Below, piece after piece: positions 51,365 through 60,473 of a stretch of 64,000 nt of DNA. Under the pieces are notes generated by a model. That model worked only from the letters and a program-made list of their open reading frames with translations, ran no database searches and was not told the DNA's origin. How positions within the stretch are numbered: position 1 is the stretch's first letter; every line of letters begins with the position of its first letter. The translations under genes and the position numbers were made by a program. The stretch comes from Flagellimonas meishanensis (GTDB lineage: Bacteria > Bacteroidota > Bacteroidia > Flavobacteriales > Flavobacteriaceae): the NCBI RefSeq assembly GCF_019880545.1, contig NZ_JAINVW010000002.1, positions 186,001 to 250,000 of the forward strand, in the 5' to 3' direction.

Positions 51365-52204
51365 TTATACGAGTTGTAATTTATAATTGAGGTATGAGTG
51401 CGCCAACAATCCAAATTTTTGGTAGTTGGACACCCTGATCCGTTTGTTCTTTATTTCGAGTGGGGGAGTGCTCTGTAACTTTTGCAGCAGTTTTTTATAA
51501 TAGCGATATGCTGTGTATACCCCAAACTTGGCTTGGTCTGGCAATTTGGCTATTCCAGAGAACCCCAGGGCAAAGTCTGCCTTTATTTCATCCACTATCC
51601 TTTTTTTGGAACTTTCGTCCAATTGGGTCAAATCGATATTTGGGAAATAGGTCCTGTTCAACTGTTCATAATCCGATTTTAGATCACGCAAAAAATTCAC
51701 TTTTTGAAAAGCTGAACCGAGGGCCATGGCCGATTCCTTCAATTCTTCATAGTTTTTCTTGTCACCATCCACAAAAACACAAAGGCACATGAGTCCCACC
51801 ACATCGGCAGATCCATAAATATATTCCTTGTACTCTTCGTAGGTGTTGTATTCCTTTTTGGTCAGGTCCATCCGCATGCTTTTCATAAAGGCTTCAACCA
51901 AATGATGGGGAATCCCAAATTTATGGTAGGTATGCTGAAATGAGTTTAGGATTGGGTTCAGACTTATTTTCTTTTCTAGGGCATCTTCCAGGTCTTTTTC
52001 AAATTTGTTGAACAATGTTTCCTTGTCATAATCATGGAAGGTATCCACAATTTCATCCGCAAACCGGACGAACCCATAAATATTGTAGATGTGTGAACGG
52101 ATTGGGGCGGCCAGCATTTTGGTCGCAAGCGAAAAAGATGTGCTGTACGATTTGGTCACGAGCTTGCTGCAGCTGTAGGAAACGTGGTCAAAAAGAGTTT
52201 TCAT
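51365..52204 (-). CDS. crtB: Phytoene synthase
   Basis: 279 residues. Condenses two geranylgeranyl diphosphates into phytoene. The two Asp-rich motifs are visible as VRFADEIVDTF (about 46-56) and FLRDLKSDYEQLNRTYFP, together with SYSTSFSLATKML and the YIYGSADVVGLMCL segment. The alpha-helical isoprenoid synthase fold has its usual length. Four bases after crtI, abutting crtZ. Confidence 0.94.
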   Translation of the reverse strand: MKTLFDHVSYSCSKLVTKSYSTSFSLATKMLAAPIRSHIYNIYGFVRFADEIVDTFHDYDKETLFNKFEKDLEDALEKKISLNPILNSFQHTYHKFGIPHHLVEAFMKSMRMDLTKKEYNTYEEYKEYIYGSADVVGLMCLCVFVDGDKKNYEELKESAMALGSAFQKVNFLRDLKSDYEQLNRTYFPNIDLTQLDESSKKRIVDEIKADFALGFSGIAKLPDQAKFGVYTAYRYYKKLLQKLQSTPPLEIKNKRIRVSNYQKFGLLAHSYLNYKLQLV

Positions 52205-52208
52205 GGTC

Positions 52209-53663
52209 TTACTTAGTTTTAATGATCAAGTCAGACACCAACTTACCAGAAATCAATGATGGGGGAACCCCTGGACCTGGAACTGTCAACTGCCCTGTAA
52301 AAAACAGATTTCTTACTTTATCACTTCTAAGGTTGGGGCGCAAAAAAGCTGTTTGCCTTAGCGTATTTGCCATGCCATAGGCATTGCCTTTGTATGAATT
52401 GTATTGTTCCACAAAATCATTTACACAAAAGCTCTCCTTAAAAATAATGGATTTTTTGACAGCTTGCCGCGTTCTTTGCTCAAATCTGTCCATAATAATG
52501 TCAAAATATTGCTCCCGGAACTCTAGTGTGTCCTCTAGACCTGGAGCGATTGGCACCAGAAAAAACCCTGTCTCACAATCTTTTGGTGCCATGGATACAT
52601 CCGTTACCGAGGGAAAATTGGCATAAAAAAGCGGGTCGCTTGGCCATTGGGGATCATCATAGATTTCTTGGGCATGCTTTTCAAAATCAGTATCGAAAAA
52701 CAAATTGTGATGTTCAATGTTCTCGAGCTTTTTGTTGAATCCGATATAGAAAAGCAGGCAGGAAGGCGCATAGACCTTTTTGGCCCAATAGGATTCTGGG
52801 TATTGCCTGTGCTCCTTGTTGAGCAAGGTTTCGGAGTGATGGTAGTCCGCGCCGCTTACCACATAATCGGCCCTGTGGTCCTTACCGTTACTTTGAATGC
52901 CCACCACGGTGTTGTCATCGACCAAAATTTTTGAGACTGGACTGTTGGTGTTGATTTTAACCCCAAATTCCTCAGCTACGCTTTTCATGGCCTTGATGAT
53001 CTCATACATGCCTCCCTTTGGATGCCAGGTTCCCAGACCAAAATCAGCAAAGTTCATGAAGTTATAGAATGCTGGGGTTTTACTTGGTTTGGCACCAAGA
53101 AACAACACGGGAAACTCCAAAGTTGAGACCAGTTTTGGATTTTTGAATCTTTTTCGCACCTCTTGGCTTATGGTCTTAAAGAATTGATCCACGCGCAGCA
53201 CGGTTTCCTTTGTTACCAGTTCCAATGGAGAGAGTCCGGGTCGGAGGACCACCTTGTTTATGGCGATATCATAATTCTCCTGGGCCTTTCCAATAAAATG
53301 CCTTAAATGTTTGGCACTGCCCGACTCAATACGTTCAAACTCCTCGCAAATCTTGTCCAAACTATCACCAACGGTTATGATCTCATCTTTAAAAAAGATT
53401 TGGTACGCGGGGTCCAATTTGTCCAATTGATAGTAATCGGAGGTTTTTCTTCCAAAATCACAAAAGAACTTTTCAAAGATATCGGGCATCCAATACCAGC
53501 TCGGACCAATATCAAATGTGAAGCCTTCCTTTATCAATTGTCTGGCCCTTCCGCCAACGGTGCCGTTTTTTTCAAAAATCTCAACCGCATATCCAGCTTT
53601 TGCCAGATAGCAAGCAGCTGAAAGCGATGAAAAACCGGAACCGATTACAATAATCTTTTTCAT
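52209..53663 (-). CDS. crtI: Phytoene desaturase
   Basis: 484 residues. FAD-dependent desaturase converting phytoene to lycopene. N-terminal dinucleotide fold KKIIVIGSGFSSLSAACYLA followed by GGRARQL, and the CrtI C-terminal signature RNLFFTGQLTVPGPGVPPSLISGKLVSDLI. Overlaps the MerR gene by one base and lies four bases before crtB, so the four genes are translationally coupled. Confidence 0.95.
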   Translation of the reverse strand: MKKIIVIGSGFSSLSAACYLAKAGYAVEIFEKNGTVGGRARQLIKEGFTFDIGPSWYWMPDIFEKFFCDFGRKTSDYYQLDKLDPAYQIFFKDEIITVGDSLDKICEEFERIESGSAKHLRHFIGKAQENYDIAINKVVLRPGLSPLELVTKETVLRVDQFFKTISQEVRKRFKNPKLVSTLEFPVLFLGAKPSKTPAFYNFMNFADFGLGTWHPKGGMYEIIKAMKSVAEEFGVKINTNSPVSKILVDDNTVVGIQSNGKDHRADYVVSGADYHHSETLLNKEHRQYPESYWAKKVYAPSCLLFYIGFNKKLENIEHHNLFFDTDFEKHAQEIYDDPQWPSDPLFYANFPSVTDVSMAPKDCETGFFLVPIAPGLEDTLEFREQYFDIIMDRFEQRTRQAVKKSIIFKESFCVNDFVEQYNSYKGNAYGMANTLRQTAFLRPNLRSDKVRNLFFTGQLTVPGPGVPPSLISGKLVSDLIIKTK

Positions 53664-54583
53664 TAGGATGCAGTGCCCAGTAGAATGGAGTCCATCAGTT
53701 GCTCAATGGAGTTGAATGTTTTTATGTTTTCCGGAAGGTCATCTTTCACCACATATTGTATTTGGTGGCCCAAGACGTATAGTTTGCACCTGCCCAACGG
53801 GCTTAGTGCTTTTGTAAACTGATCAAAGTAGTTGTTCAGCTCGTCCTTGGTTGGGGAAACGGTGAAATACGAAATGAAATGCACATTGTCGTAATATTTC
53901 AAAAGATCGACCAAGCTTTCTATCGGCATGGTCTGCCCAAGATACACTGTTTTGTAACCATGCAGGGCAATCTCATAGTTGACATATAAAAGTCCAATTT
54001 CGTGGATTTCGTTTTCCGGCAAAAAAAGCACAAATACCTTATCCTTTTTGGTTGGCTCCAGCACCTGTAGCTTTTCGGTATTGATATATATTTTTTGTTT
54101 GATCAAATTGGTTATGAAGTGCTCATGGGCTGGGCTTATGGTATCGGTTTGCCAGAGCAGGCCAAGTTCATTCAAAAGCGGTATGAAAATCTCGTTGAAA
54201 ATCTCTCGGAACGACCTTTCGGACAACAGGCTGGTGTATGTATTGAAAAAAAGATTCTGGTCAAAATTGACCATGGCAAGTTTAAAAGCATTTATAGCAT
54301 GGCTCTTTTTACTGTTGTTGGCAACAATTTCCCGAACCATGACAGGAATCTGGGGCTCTTCCAATTTAGCGATCTTCGATATTTTGTAGCCGCTGTTATA
54401 AAGTAAGGTAACGTTCAATAGCTTTTGAAGATTAGCTAAATCGTAGGTCCTTATGTTGGTCTCCGTTCTTTCGGGGGAAAACAGGTCGTATCTTTTTTCC
54501 CAAATTCTTATTGTGTGGGCCTTAATGCCAGAAAGATTTTCAAGATCACGGATACTGAAGGATTTCTTAACGTTGTTCATCAT
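53663..54583 (-). CDS. CarH/LitR-like MerR regulator with B12-binding domain
   Basis: 306 residues. MerR-type winged helix at the N-terminus (FSIRDLENLSGIKAHTIRIWEKRYDLFSPERTETNIRTYD). A four-helix bundle follows, with the CarH motif W-x9-EH at Trp144/Glu154-His155 (LWQTDTISPAHEHF). Then comes a cobalamin-binding Rossmann domain with ExHxxG (NEIHEIG, His194) and the VYLGQTMP loop. In CarH these two His bind adenosylcobalamin, and light breaks the tetramer to release DNA. Here the gene leads the crtI-crtB-crtZ operon (one-base overlap with crtI), so light/B12 control of pigment is likely. ExHxxG instead of DxHxxG is a small deviation. Some relatives (CarA type) bind B12 but use other partners. 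Confidence 0.9.
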   Translation of the reverse strand: MMNNVKKSFSIRDLENLSGIKAHTIRIWEKRYDLFSPERTETNIRTYDLANLQKLLNVTLLYNSGYKISKIAKLEEPQIPVMVREIVANNSKKSHAINAFKLAMVNFDQNLFFNTYTSLLSERSFREIFNEIFIPLLNELGLLWQTDTISPAHEHFITNLIKQKIYINTEKLQVLEPTKKDKVFVLFLPENEIHEIGLLYVNYEIALHGYKTVYLGQTMPIESLVDLLKYYDNVHFISYFTVSPTKDELNNYFDQFTKALSPLGRCKLYVLGHQIQYVVKDDLPENIKTFNSIEQLMDSILLGTAS

Positions 54584-54593
54584 TTTGCATATA

Positions 54594-54623
54594 AACGTTA
54601 AACAAATTTACACTTTTAACGTT
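54594..54623 (-). promoter_or_regulatory. Operator candidate flanking the -7 box of the merR-crt operon
   Basis: AACGTTAAA (54594-54602) and its complement TTTAACGTT (54615-54623) are separated by 12 bases that contain the minus-strand -7 box TAAATTTG (54603-54610). A third TTAACGTT lies just inside the gene at 54577-54584. No -33 TTTG is seen at the usual distance, as would suit a regulated promoter. Confidence 0.6.
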
Positions 54624-54704
54624 CACGACCTAATGATTGTCTAAAAAATTATTCAAGATTTAAGAAGGGAAGACAGGATTGAGGGACAAAATCAATTCCA
54701 CAAA

Positions 54705-54728
54705 AAAACCGCATGAATATGCGGTTTT
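54705..54728 (-). terminator. Terminator of the tRNA-Leu gene
   Basis: On the minus strand AAAACCGCAT pairs with ATGCGGTTTT (loop ATTC), followed by more T residues, directly after the tRNA 3' end. Confidence 0.85.
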
Positions 54729-54729
54729 G

Positions 54730-54813
54730 TGCCCACGACTGGAGTCGAACCAGCACGTCCTTGCGAACACTACCCCCTCAAGGTAGCGTGTCTACCAATT
54801 CCACCACGTGGGC
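54730..54813 (-). tRNA. tRNA-Leu (anticodon GAG)
   Basis: 84 bases on the minus strand. Acceptor GCCCACG pairs with CGTGGGC, and the anticodon loop TTGAGGG carries GAG at 54777-54779. A long variable arm typical of tRNA-Leu and the T-loop GGTTCGACTCC are present. CCA is not encoded (A, then CAAAACC). A TAACTTTG promoter box lies 20 bases upstream. Confidence 0.96.
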
Positions 54814-54832
54814 AAATAAGGCGCGAAGATAC

Positions 54833-54840
54833 CAAAGTTA
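54833..54840 (-). promoter_or_regulatory. -7 box (TAACTTTG) for tRNA-Leu
   Basis: The minus-strand 8-mer TAACTTTG matches TAnnTTTG and lies 19 bases before the tRNA 5' end. Confidence 0.5.
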
Positions 54841-54953
54841 CTTCAATGATTGTCGATGTTCACACCTAGGTTTCCAGAACATCAACCCAATTTTGCCATG
54901 TACCTAAGCGAGTGCAAATGTAAATAAATATGTTATTTTTTACGTCCGACCGC

Positions 54954-56300
54954 TTAGAAATTTAAAACAAATGAAGTCTTCTCAAAAGGTTTGGAATGTA
55001 CGGCAATATTACCACCGTGAAGATGCATGATCTGTTTTGAAAGACTCAGGCCTATGCCGGTTCCCTTGTCCTTTGTGGTAAAAAACGGGACAAAAATGTC
55101 TTCAACAATTTCTTGGGGAATTCCAGGGCCGTTGTCCGATACTTCAATCACCTTTTTTCCGGAATTATCAACAAAGGCGATTACCTGTACTTTGGCTTTT
55201 TCCATTCCGTTTAGCGATTGAACCGCATTTTTGACCAAGTTGACCAAAATCTGTGTAATCTGCTTTTCATCAATAAAAAGCTCCAAATCCTCAGGTGTTG
55301 AATGCCAGATAATTTCAACATCATCCCCCGTGTTTCGCTGTGTCAGCACCGTTACTTTTTCAAACAGTTTTTTGCAACTGACCAGTGTCCTATCTGGTTT
55401 TGGCACATTTAAAAAGCTTCTATAGGATTGGACAAAATCCATAAGGTCGTTGCCCTGACCGCTTATGACCTCCAGCCCTTTCACCGTGTTCCTTATCTTG
55501 TCTTCGGTCAACTCATTGGGGGAAACCAGATGCCCATGCTTTCCAAAATACTTTAAAATGGATTCTGATATGGAGGTGATTGGAGTGATTGTATTCATGA
55601 TCTCGTGGGTCAATACCCGTATCAAACGAATCCAGGAATCCGTTTCCTTTTCATCCAGTTCCCTGTGGATGTCCTGGACCACTACCAAAAGCAAATCTTG
55701 CCCATCCAACTGCAAAGGGGTTGACTTAAGCGCCAGTTGTATCTGCTCACGCTCGTTGGTCAATTGCACCAACTTTCTATCAAAAGGTTCCATAGAGGCA
55801 AAAATTTGGTACAGCTGAGCGTCTATTTGGTTCAATTGCTTGATATGGTTCAATGGTCTGTAGTTCAACAAGTTTTCCAGGGTAGGATTTGAAAAAAGAA
55901 TATGGCCTTTCTTGTTGAAGGTCATGATGCCAATATTAGCCTGCCTCATTATCTCCTGATAATAACGTTCCCGTATTTGCAACTGCATGTGAACCTCTTG
56001 AATCAGTCCGTTTACCCTGTTCAAGCTTTGGTTCAGTTCCTTGAAGGATTTTATGGAAACCTTTTCGGGAAAACGAAGTGTGAAATCCTCATTTTTAATC
56101 GCATCAAAAAAATAGGCTATTTTGCGGTTGGTGCTATTGATGAATAAAATTAGCCAATAGGTCTGCGCAACGAACAACAAGATAAAAAGTCCCAAGACAA
56201 GATAGTGTCCCCGGACCACGGCAAAAGCCAGGGCCAATGCCGATAATGCAATCAGCAGAACCCTTACAATGAGGTTGAAATAGAAGTTCCTACTTGCCAT
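54954..56300 (-). CDS. Sensor histidine kinase (NtrB/AtoS-like)
   Basis: 448 residues. Two N-terminal membrane helices (LIVRVLLIALSALALAFAVV and LVLGLFILLFVAQTYWLILFI) with almost no periplasmic loop, a HAMP-like helix, a PAS domain (about 115-215; NIGIMTFNKKGHILFSNPTL), the phospho-acceptor His in RVLTHEIMNTITPITSI, and a HATPase with N-box LVKNAVQSL, G1 SDNGPGIP, and G2 GTGIGLSLSKQI. The short sensor suggests detection of a membrane or cytosolic signal. It overlaps the sigma-54 regulator gene by one base. Confidence 0.93.
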   Translation of the reverse strand: MASRNFYFNLIVRVLLIALSALALAFAVVRGHYLVLGLFILLFVAQTYWLILFINSTNRKIAYFFDAIKNEDFTLRFPEKVSIKSFKELNQSLNRVNGLIQEVHMQLQIRERYYQEIMRQANIGIMTFNKKGHILFSNPTLENLLNYRPLNHIKQLNQIDAQLYQIFASMEPFDRKLVQLTNEREQIQLALKSTPLQLDGQDLLLVVVQDIHRELDEKETDSWIRLIRVLTHEIMNTITPITSISESILKYFGKHGHLVSPNELTEDKIRNTVKGLEVISGQGNDLMDFVQSYRSFLNVPKPDRTLVSCKKLFEKVTVLTQRNTGDDVEIIWHSTPEDLELFIDEKQITQILVNLVKNAVQSLNGMEKAKVQVIAFVDNSGKKVIEVSDNGPGIPQEIVEDIFVPFFTTKDKGTGIGLSLSKQIMHLHGGNIAVHSKPFEKTSFVLNF

Positions 56301-57664
56301 TACGTTTTTAGTTTCTTCATTTTGTTATAGAGGGTCTGCCTTGAAATACCAAGTTGTTCCGCAGCTGCGCTGTAGTTACCGTCATGTTGCTCCAAGGCCT
56401 TGGAAATCATTTCCTTTTCCATTTCATCCAAGGTAGTGGCTCCCATCTGCAACAAAGGGGTGCTTTTTGAACTGAGCAAAAAGTCCTCTGCCTTTAAGAT
56501 GTTACCTTCGGACAGAATTACGGCCCTTTCAATAATGTGGTGCAGTTCGCGGACATTGCCCGGCCAACTGTACTGCATCAACTTTTCCTGGCCGGCACTG
56601 TTAATCCTAAGACCCGGTTTGTCGTATTTGTTGCCCAATCGCTTTAAATAGAACTCGGACAGGATCAGTATGTCCTCATCCCGCTGGCGCAAAGGGGGTA
56701 TTTCCACATGAATGGTATTGATACGGTATAGAAGGTCTTCACGGAAAAGACCATCGGCGACCATATGTTGCAGATTGCAGTTGGTTGCACATATAAGTCG
56801 AATATCCACAGGGATGGTCTTGTTTGACCCCACGCGCACTATGGTTTTATTTTGGATGGCTGACAGCAGTTTTGCCTGCGTTTGGAGCGAAATATTTCCA
56901 ATTTCATCCAAAAATAGAGTACCCTTGTTCGCGGCCTCGAATTTTCCGATCCTATCATTTTTGGCGTCGGTAAACGAACCCTTTACATGGCCAAACAACT
57001 CACTCTCAAATAGGTTCTCAGAAATGGAACCCATATCCACTCCAATGAAAACCTCGTTCTTTCGTTTGGAAGTACGGTGCAGTTCACGGGCTATAAGTTC
57101 CTTTCCGGTGCCGTTCTCTCCGGTGATCAACACGTTCACATCGGTTTTGGCGACTTTTCTTGTGAGGTTAAGAACACTGTGCAACGCCTTTGAATTGCCA
57201 ATGATGTAATTTTTATCCTCATTGATGACCTGCTTTAGGGAACTCTCTTTTTTCTTCAGATTATGAATTTCCAGTCTTGACTTTCTCAATTCGTAGGCGG
57301 ACTTCACGGTGGCCAGAAGCTTGTCGTTGTTCCATGGTTTTAGAATGAAATCAGCTGCACCTTCCTTAAGCGCCTTCACCGCCAAGTCAACGGCACCGTA
57401 GGCCGTCATCATGACCACCGAAGTGTTGGGAGCCCTTTTTTTGATTTCCTTCAACCAAAAGAGACCTTCATTACCCGTATTGACCCCTGCGGAGAAGTTC
57501 ATGTCCAGTAAGATGATGTCAAATGTCTCAAGGTCTGGAAAGGACGGGATTTGGTTCGGATTGAAGACCGTTTCTACACTTTTGTATTCGAATTGCAACA
57601 AGATCTCGAGAGCGCTGAGCACACTCCTGTTATCGTCAACAACTAAAACTTTCGCATCGGTCAT
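56300..57664 (-). CDS. NtrC-type sigma-54-dependent response regulator
   Basis: 454 residues. Receiver domain with Asp54 (DIILLDMNF) and Lys109; AAA+ domain with Walker A GENGTGKE (182-189), the sigma-54 contact loop GSFTDA (229-234) in place of GAFTGA, Walker B GTLFLDEIG and RINTIHVEIPPLRQR; and a Fis-type HTH at the C-terminus (NYSAAAEQLGISRQTLYNKMKKL). It activates RpoN promoters after phosphorylation by the following kinase. The divergent efflux operon is the obvious target. The GAFTDA-type loop is, to my knowledge, common in Bacteroidota; Ser in the second place is a further change. Confidence 0.94.
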   Translation of the reverse strand: MTDAKVLVVDDNRSVLSALEILLQFEYKSVETVFNPNQIPSFPDLETFDIILLDMNFSAGVNTGNEGLFWLKEIKKRAPNTSVVMMTAYGAVDLAVKALKEGAADFILKPWNNDKLLATVKSAYELRKSRLEIHNLKKKESSLKQVINEDKNYIIGNSKALHSVLNLTRKVAKTDVNVLITGENGTGKELIARELHRTSKRKNEVFIGVDMGSISENLFESELFGHVKGSFTDAKNDRIGKFEAANKGTLFLDEIGNISLQTQAKLLSAIQNKTIVRVGSNKTIPVDIRLICATNCNLQHMVADGLFREDLLYRINTIHVEIPPLRQRDEDILILSEFYLKRLGNKYDKPGLRINSAGQEKLMQYSWPGNVRELHHIIERAVILSEGNILKAEDFLLSSKSTPLLQMGATTLDEMEKEMISKALEQHDGNYSAAAEQLGISRQTLYNKMKKLKT

Positions 57665-57822
57665 TATACATGGGTATAAAACACTAAACTACAAATAAGG
57701 AATCCAGAAATTCAAATCACTGTAAAATAATTGGACAGTTTTTGTATAAAAATTTTACATACTACCAACTGCTTACTTACCTTTATAATTATAATATATT
57801 GAAAATCAATTAAATATAAAAA

Positions 57823-57838
57823 TGGCACAACAATAGTG
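57823..57838 (+). promoter_or_regulatory. Weak sigma-54 promoter candidate for the efflux operon
   Basis: TGGCAC (57823-57828) gives GG at 57824-57825 and, ten bases later, GT at 57836-57837 instead of the consensus GC. The -24 half is good and the -12 half is imperfect. A start about 12 bases further would leave a short leader before the ATG at 57863. A second TGGCACAG (57846-57853) is too close to the ATG to act alone. Confidence 0.4.
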
Positions 57839-57862
57839 TATATTTTGGCACAGTATATAAAC

Positions 57863-59206
57863 ATGCACTTGAGAAAACACATCTTGATCCTGACAATGCT
57901 TATTTCAACTTCCGCCTTTGCACAAAAGATATGGACGTTGGAAGCGTGTATCGATCATGCCATAGAACATAATCTTCAATTGAACGATTTTGCATTTAAC
58001 GCAGAATCCAACCGTGAGACCTACCGGCAATCCGTGAGAAATCTTTTGCCCGTCGTCAATGGTTTTGCAGATTATTCCATCAACTTTGGGCGGTCAATCA
58101 ACCCCGAGGATAACAGTTTTGTCAATACCGAGTTTTTTTCCAACAACTATGCCCTGCAATCTTCTTTTGATCTGTTTCAGGGTTTTCAGAAGTTAAATGG
58201 TATAAAGGCCTCCAAGTTTTTGTACAAGGCGGCCATCGAGGAAAATGTGCAGCAGAGGTTTCTTTTGGCATTTCGGGTCATGTCGGCTTATTACGATATT
58301 CTGTTCGTTGAGGGACTTCTGGAAATCTCAAGGGAACAGGTCGACATTTCGCAGACAAACTACGATCTTGTTGAAAAGCAAGTGGAACTGGGAGTTATGG
58401 CGGGGGCAGATTTGTATGAAGCGGAATCGCTGCTTCTTGCCGACAAGCTGTTGTTGACACAAAACGAAAATCGCCTGAAAGCCGCCAAGCTTACCTTGCT
58501 CCAGACCATGAACATACAGGATGAGACCGACATTTTGTTGATGCCGGAATTAATGCCCCTAACCGAGGTCACCCATGAAGAACCCATTGTTTCCGACTCC
58601 ATTTTTATGAAGGCAAAGGGATTCATGCCCTCGATCAAGGCACAGGAATTTAGGGTAAAAGCCGCAAAAAAGGACTTGGCCGTTGCTCGAGGCAGCCTTT
58701 ATCCCTCATTGACCTTGCGCGGTAGCATTGGAACGGGGTATTTCGAGACCATAACGGACACTTTGGGGGTAACCATACCCTTCAGGGATCAATTCAGGGA
58801 CAATACCTTTAAATTTATCGGAGCGTCCTTAAATGTTCCAATTTTCAATGCATGGGCGTCTAGATCTAGAATAAAGCAACAAAAGATTGCCCTTGATAGA
58901 GCCAAGAACAACGCCAAGATCCAAGAACAGGAGCTGTATCAAATCATTCAGCAACTGGTACAGGAAAACAATGCATTGATGGTCGAGGTGACACAAACAG
59001 AAAAAAGGGCAGTCTCTCAAGAAATAGCTTTCAAGATTGCACAAAAAAGATATGAAAAGGGCATGATCAACGCAATAGCGCTGGGACAGGCAAAAAATTT
59101 GTTCGCCACGGCCCAAAATGAAAATTTGCAGGCACGGTTAAGGTTTAGGGTCAACACAACCACCTTGGATTTTTATAAGGGCATGTCAATTTTTAACATC
59201 AATTAG
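57863..59206 (+). CDS. TolC family outer-membrane efflux protein
   Basis: 447 residues from the ATG at 57863 with signal peptide ending TSAFAQK. Long helical hairpins, with the two TolC repeats starting at WTLEACIDHAIEHNLQLND and GFMPSIKAQEFRVKAAKKDLAVARGSLYPSLTL. Forms the outer-membrane channel of a tripartite pump with the HlyD-like, ATPase and permease genes that follow at spacings of 3, 13 and 32 bases. Confidence 0.92.
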   Translation: MHLRKHILILTMLISTSAFAQKIWTLEACIDHAIEHNLQLNDFAFNAESNRETYRQSVRNLLPVVNGFADYSINFGRSINPEDNSFVNTEFFSNNYALQSSFDLFQGFQKLNGIKASKFLYKAAIEENVQQRFLLAFRVMSAYYDILFVEGLLEISREQVDISQTNYDLVEKQVELGVMAGADLYEAESLLLADKLLLTQNENRLKAAKLTLLQTMNIQDETDILLMPELMPLTEVTHEEPIVSDSIFMKAKGFMPSIKAQEFRVKAAKKDLAVARGSLYPSLTLRGSIGTGYFETITDTLGVTIPFRDQFRDNTFKFIGASLNVPIFNAWASRSRIKQQKIALDRAKNNAKIQEQELYQIIQQLVQENNALMVEVTQTEKRAVSQEIAFKIAQKRYEKGMINAIALGQAKNLFATAQNENLQARLRFRVNTTTLDFYKGMSIFNIN

Positions 59207-59209
59207 AAA

Positions 59210-60460
59210 ATGGATATACAGTTAGAAAAGAAAAAAGGATTGCGCCCAAAACACTTGGGGTACATAGCACTTGGAATTTTGTTGTTGTTTGTGGGATGGA
59301 AGCTGCTTTTTGCCAAGTCCGTCTCCACGTTTAGGACTGAAAAGGAAAAATTGTCCATTGCCGAGGTGGTCGATGGCAAGTTTGACGATTATATTACCAT
59401 AAACGGTTCAGTGGCTCCAATTTCCACAATTTACATGGATGCCTATGAAGGTGGTCGGGTGACTGAGAAGCTTATTGAGGAGGGGGCCATGGTCAAGAAA
59501 GGCGATATCATCCTCAAGTTGGAAAACATGAACCTTTATGAGCAGATATTGGCCAGTGAGAGCAACCTGGCGCTGAAACAAAACGATCTACGTTCCACCC
59601 GGTTGACATTTGATGCCCGCCAAGTGGAGGGAAGAAGGTCATTGGCGACCGCAAGTACCGATTTGCAACGGTTGAAGCGAAATTTTGAACAAAATACCGC
59701 TCTCTATGAAGATGAGCTGATCTCACAAGAGGTCTACCTGACTTCCAAGGAAAACTATGAACTGGCACAAAAACAACACGAAATCGTGAAGCTTCAGACC
59801 GAACAGGACGATGCACTCAGAAAAACATCCCTTGCAGGTTTGGATACCGACCTAGAGCGCATGAAAAAAACACTTTCCATGGTGTATCAACGATTGGATC
59901 ACTTGAATGTACGGGCTCCCGCGGATGGGCAATTGGGCTTTTTGGATGCCGAGATTGGTCAAAATATAGCACAGGGGCAACGCATAGGCCAAATCAATGT
60001 ATTGACCGATTTCAAGATTGAGGCCGCCATTGACGAACATTATATAGACCGAGTAAAACGTGACCTGATTGCCGTACTGGAGCGGAATGATTCCATCTAT
60101 CCCCTTAGAGTTCGCAAGGTGTATCCCGAGGTACGGAATGGGAGGTTTCAGGTTGATTTGGTATTTACCGAGAATAGACCAACCACCATCAGGACCGGCC
60201 AAACCTATAATATCAAGCTACAGTTGGGAGCTTCCAATGATGCACTCCTACTGCCAAAAGGAGGTTTTTTCCAGAGCACTGGTGGGCAGTGGGTATTTGT
60301 GCTTGACAATAATGAAAATGAAGCTGTTAGGAGGGATATAAGAATAGGAAAGCAAAACTCTAGATATTATGAGGTTTTGGAAGGGCTACAGCCCGGCGAG
60401 AAAGTTATTACCAGCAACTATGACAGTTTTGGGGAAGCACAAAGAATCGTATTAAAATAA
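59210..60460 (+). CDS. HlyD/MacA-like periplasmic adaptor protein
   Basis: 416 residues. N-terminal membrane anchor (LGYIALGILLLFVGWKLLF), lipoyl-like half (YEGGRVTEKLIEEGAMVKKGDIILKLE), a long coiled-coil hairpin (about 100-230), the second lipoyl half (LNVRAPADGQLGFLDAEIGQNIAQGQRIGQI) and beta-barrel domains. Links inner-membrane transporter and TolC channel. Follows the TolC gene by 3 bases. Confidence 0.92.
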   Translation: MDIQLEKKKGLRPKHLGYIALGILLLFVGWKLLFAKSVSTFRTEKEKLSIAEVVDGKFDDYITINGSVAPISTIYMDAYEGGRVTEKLIEEGAMVKKGDIILKLENMNLYEQILASESNLALKQNDLRSTRLTFDARQVEGRRSLATASTDLQRLKRNFEQNTALYEDELISQEVYLTSKENYELAQKQHEIVKLQTEQDDALRKTSLAGLDTDLERMKKTLSMVYQRLDHLNVRAPADGQLGFLDAEIGQNIAQGQRIGQINVLTDFKIEAAIDEHYIDRVKRDLIAVLERNDSIYPLRVRKVYPEVRNGRFQVDLVFTENRPTTIRTGQTYNIKLQLGASNDALLLPKGGFFQSTGGQWVFVLDNNENEAVRRDIRIGKQNSRYYEVLEGLQPGEKVITSNYDSFGEAQRIVLK

Positions 60461-60473
60461 AATCAATCAAAAA

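Noticed and set aside
54730..54813. tRNA-Leu as an integration site with a neighbouring island
   Set aside because: No integrase, no direct repeat of the tRNA end, and the flanks are ordinary operons.
57846..57853. TGGCACAG as the -24 box of the efflux operon
   Set aside because: It would put the start of transcription inside the coding region of the TolC gene, and the -12 position reads AA.
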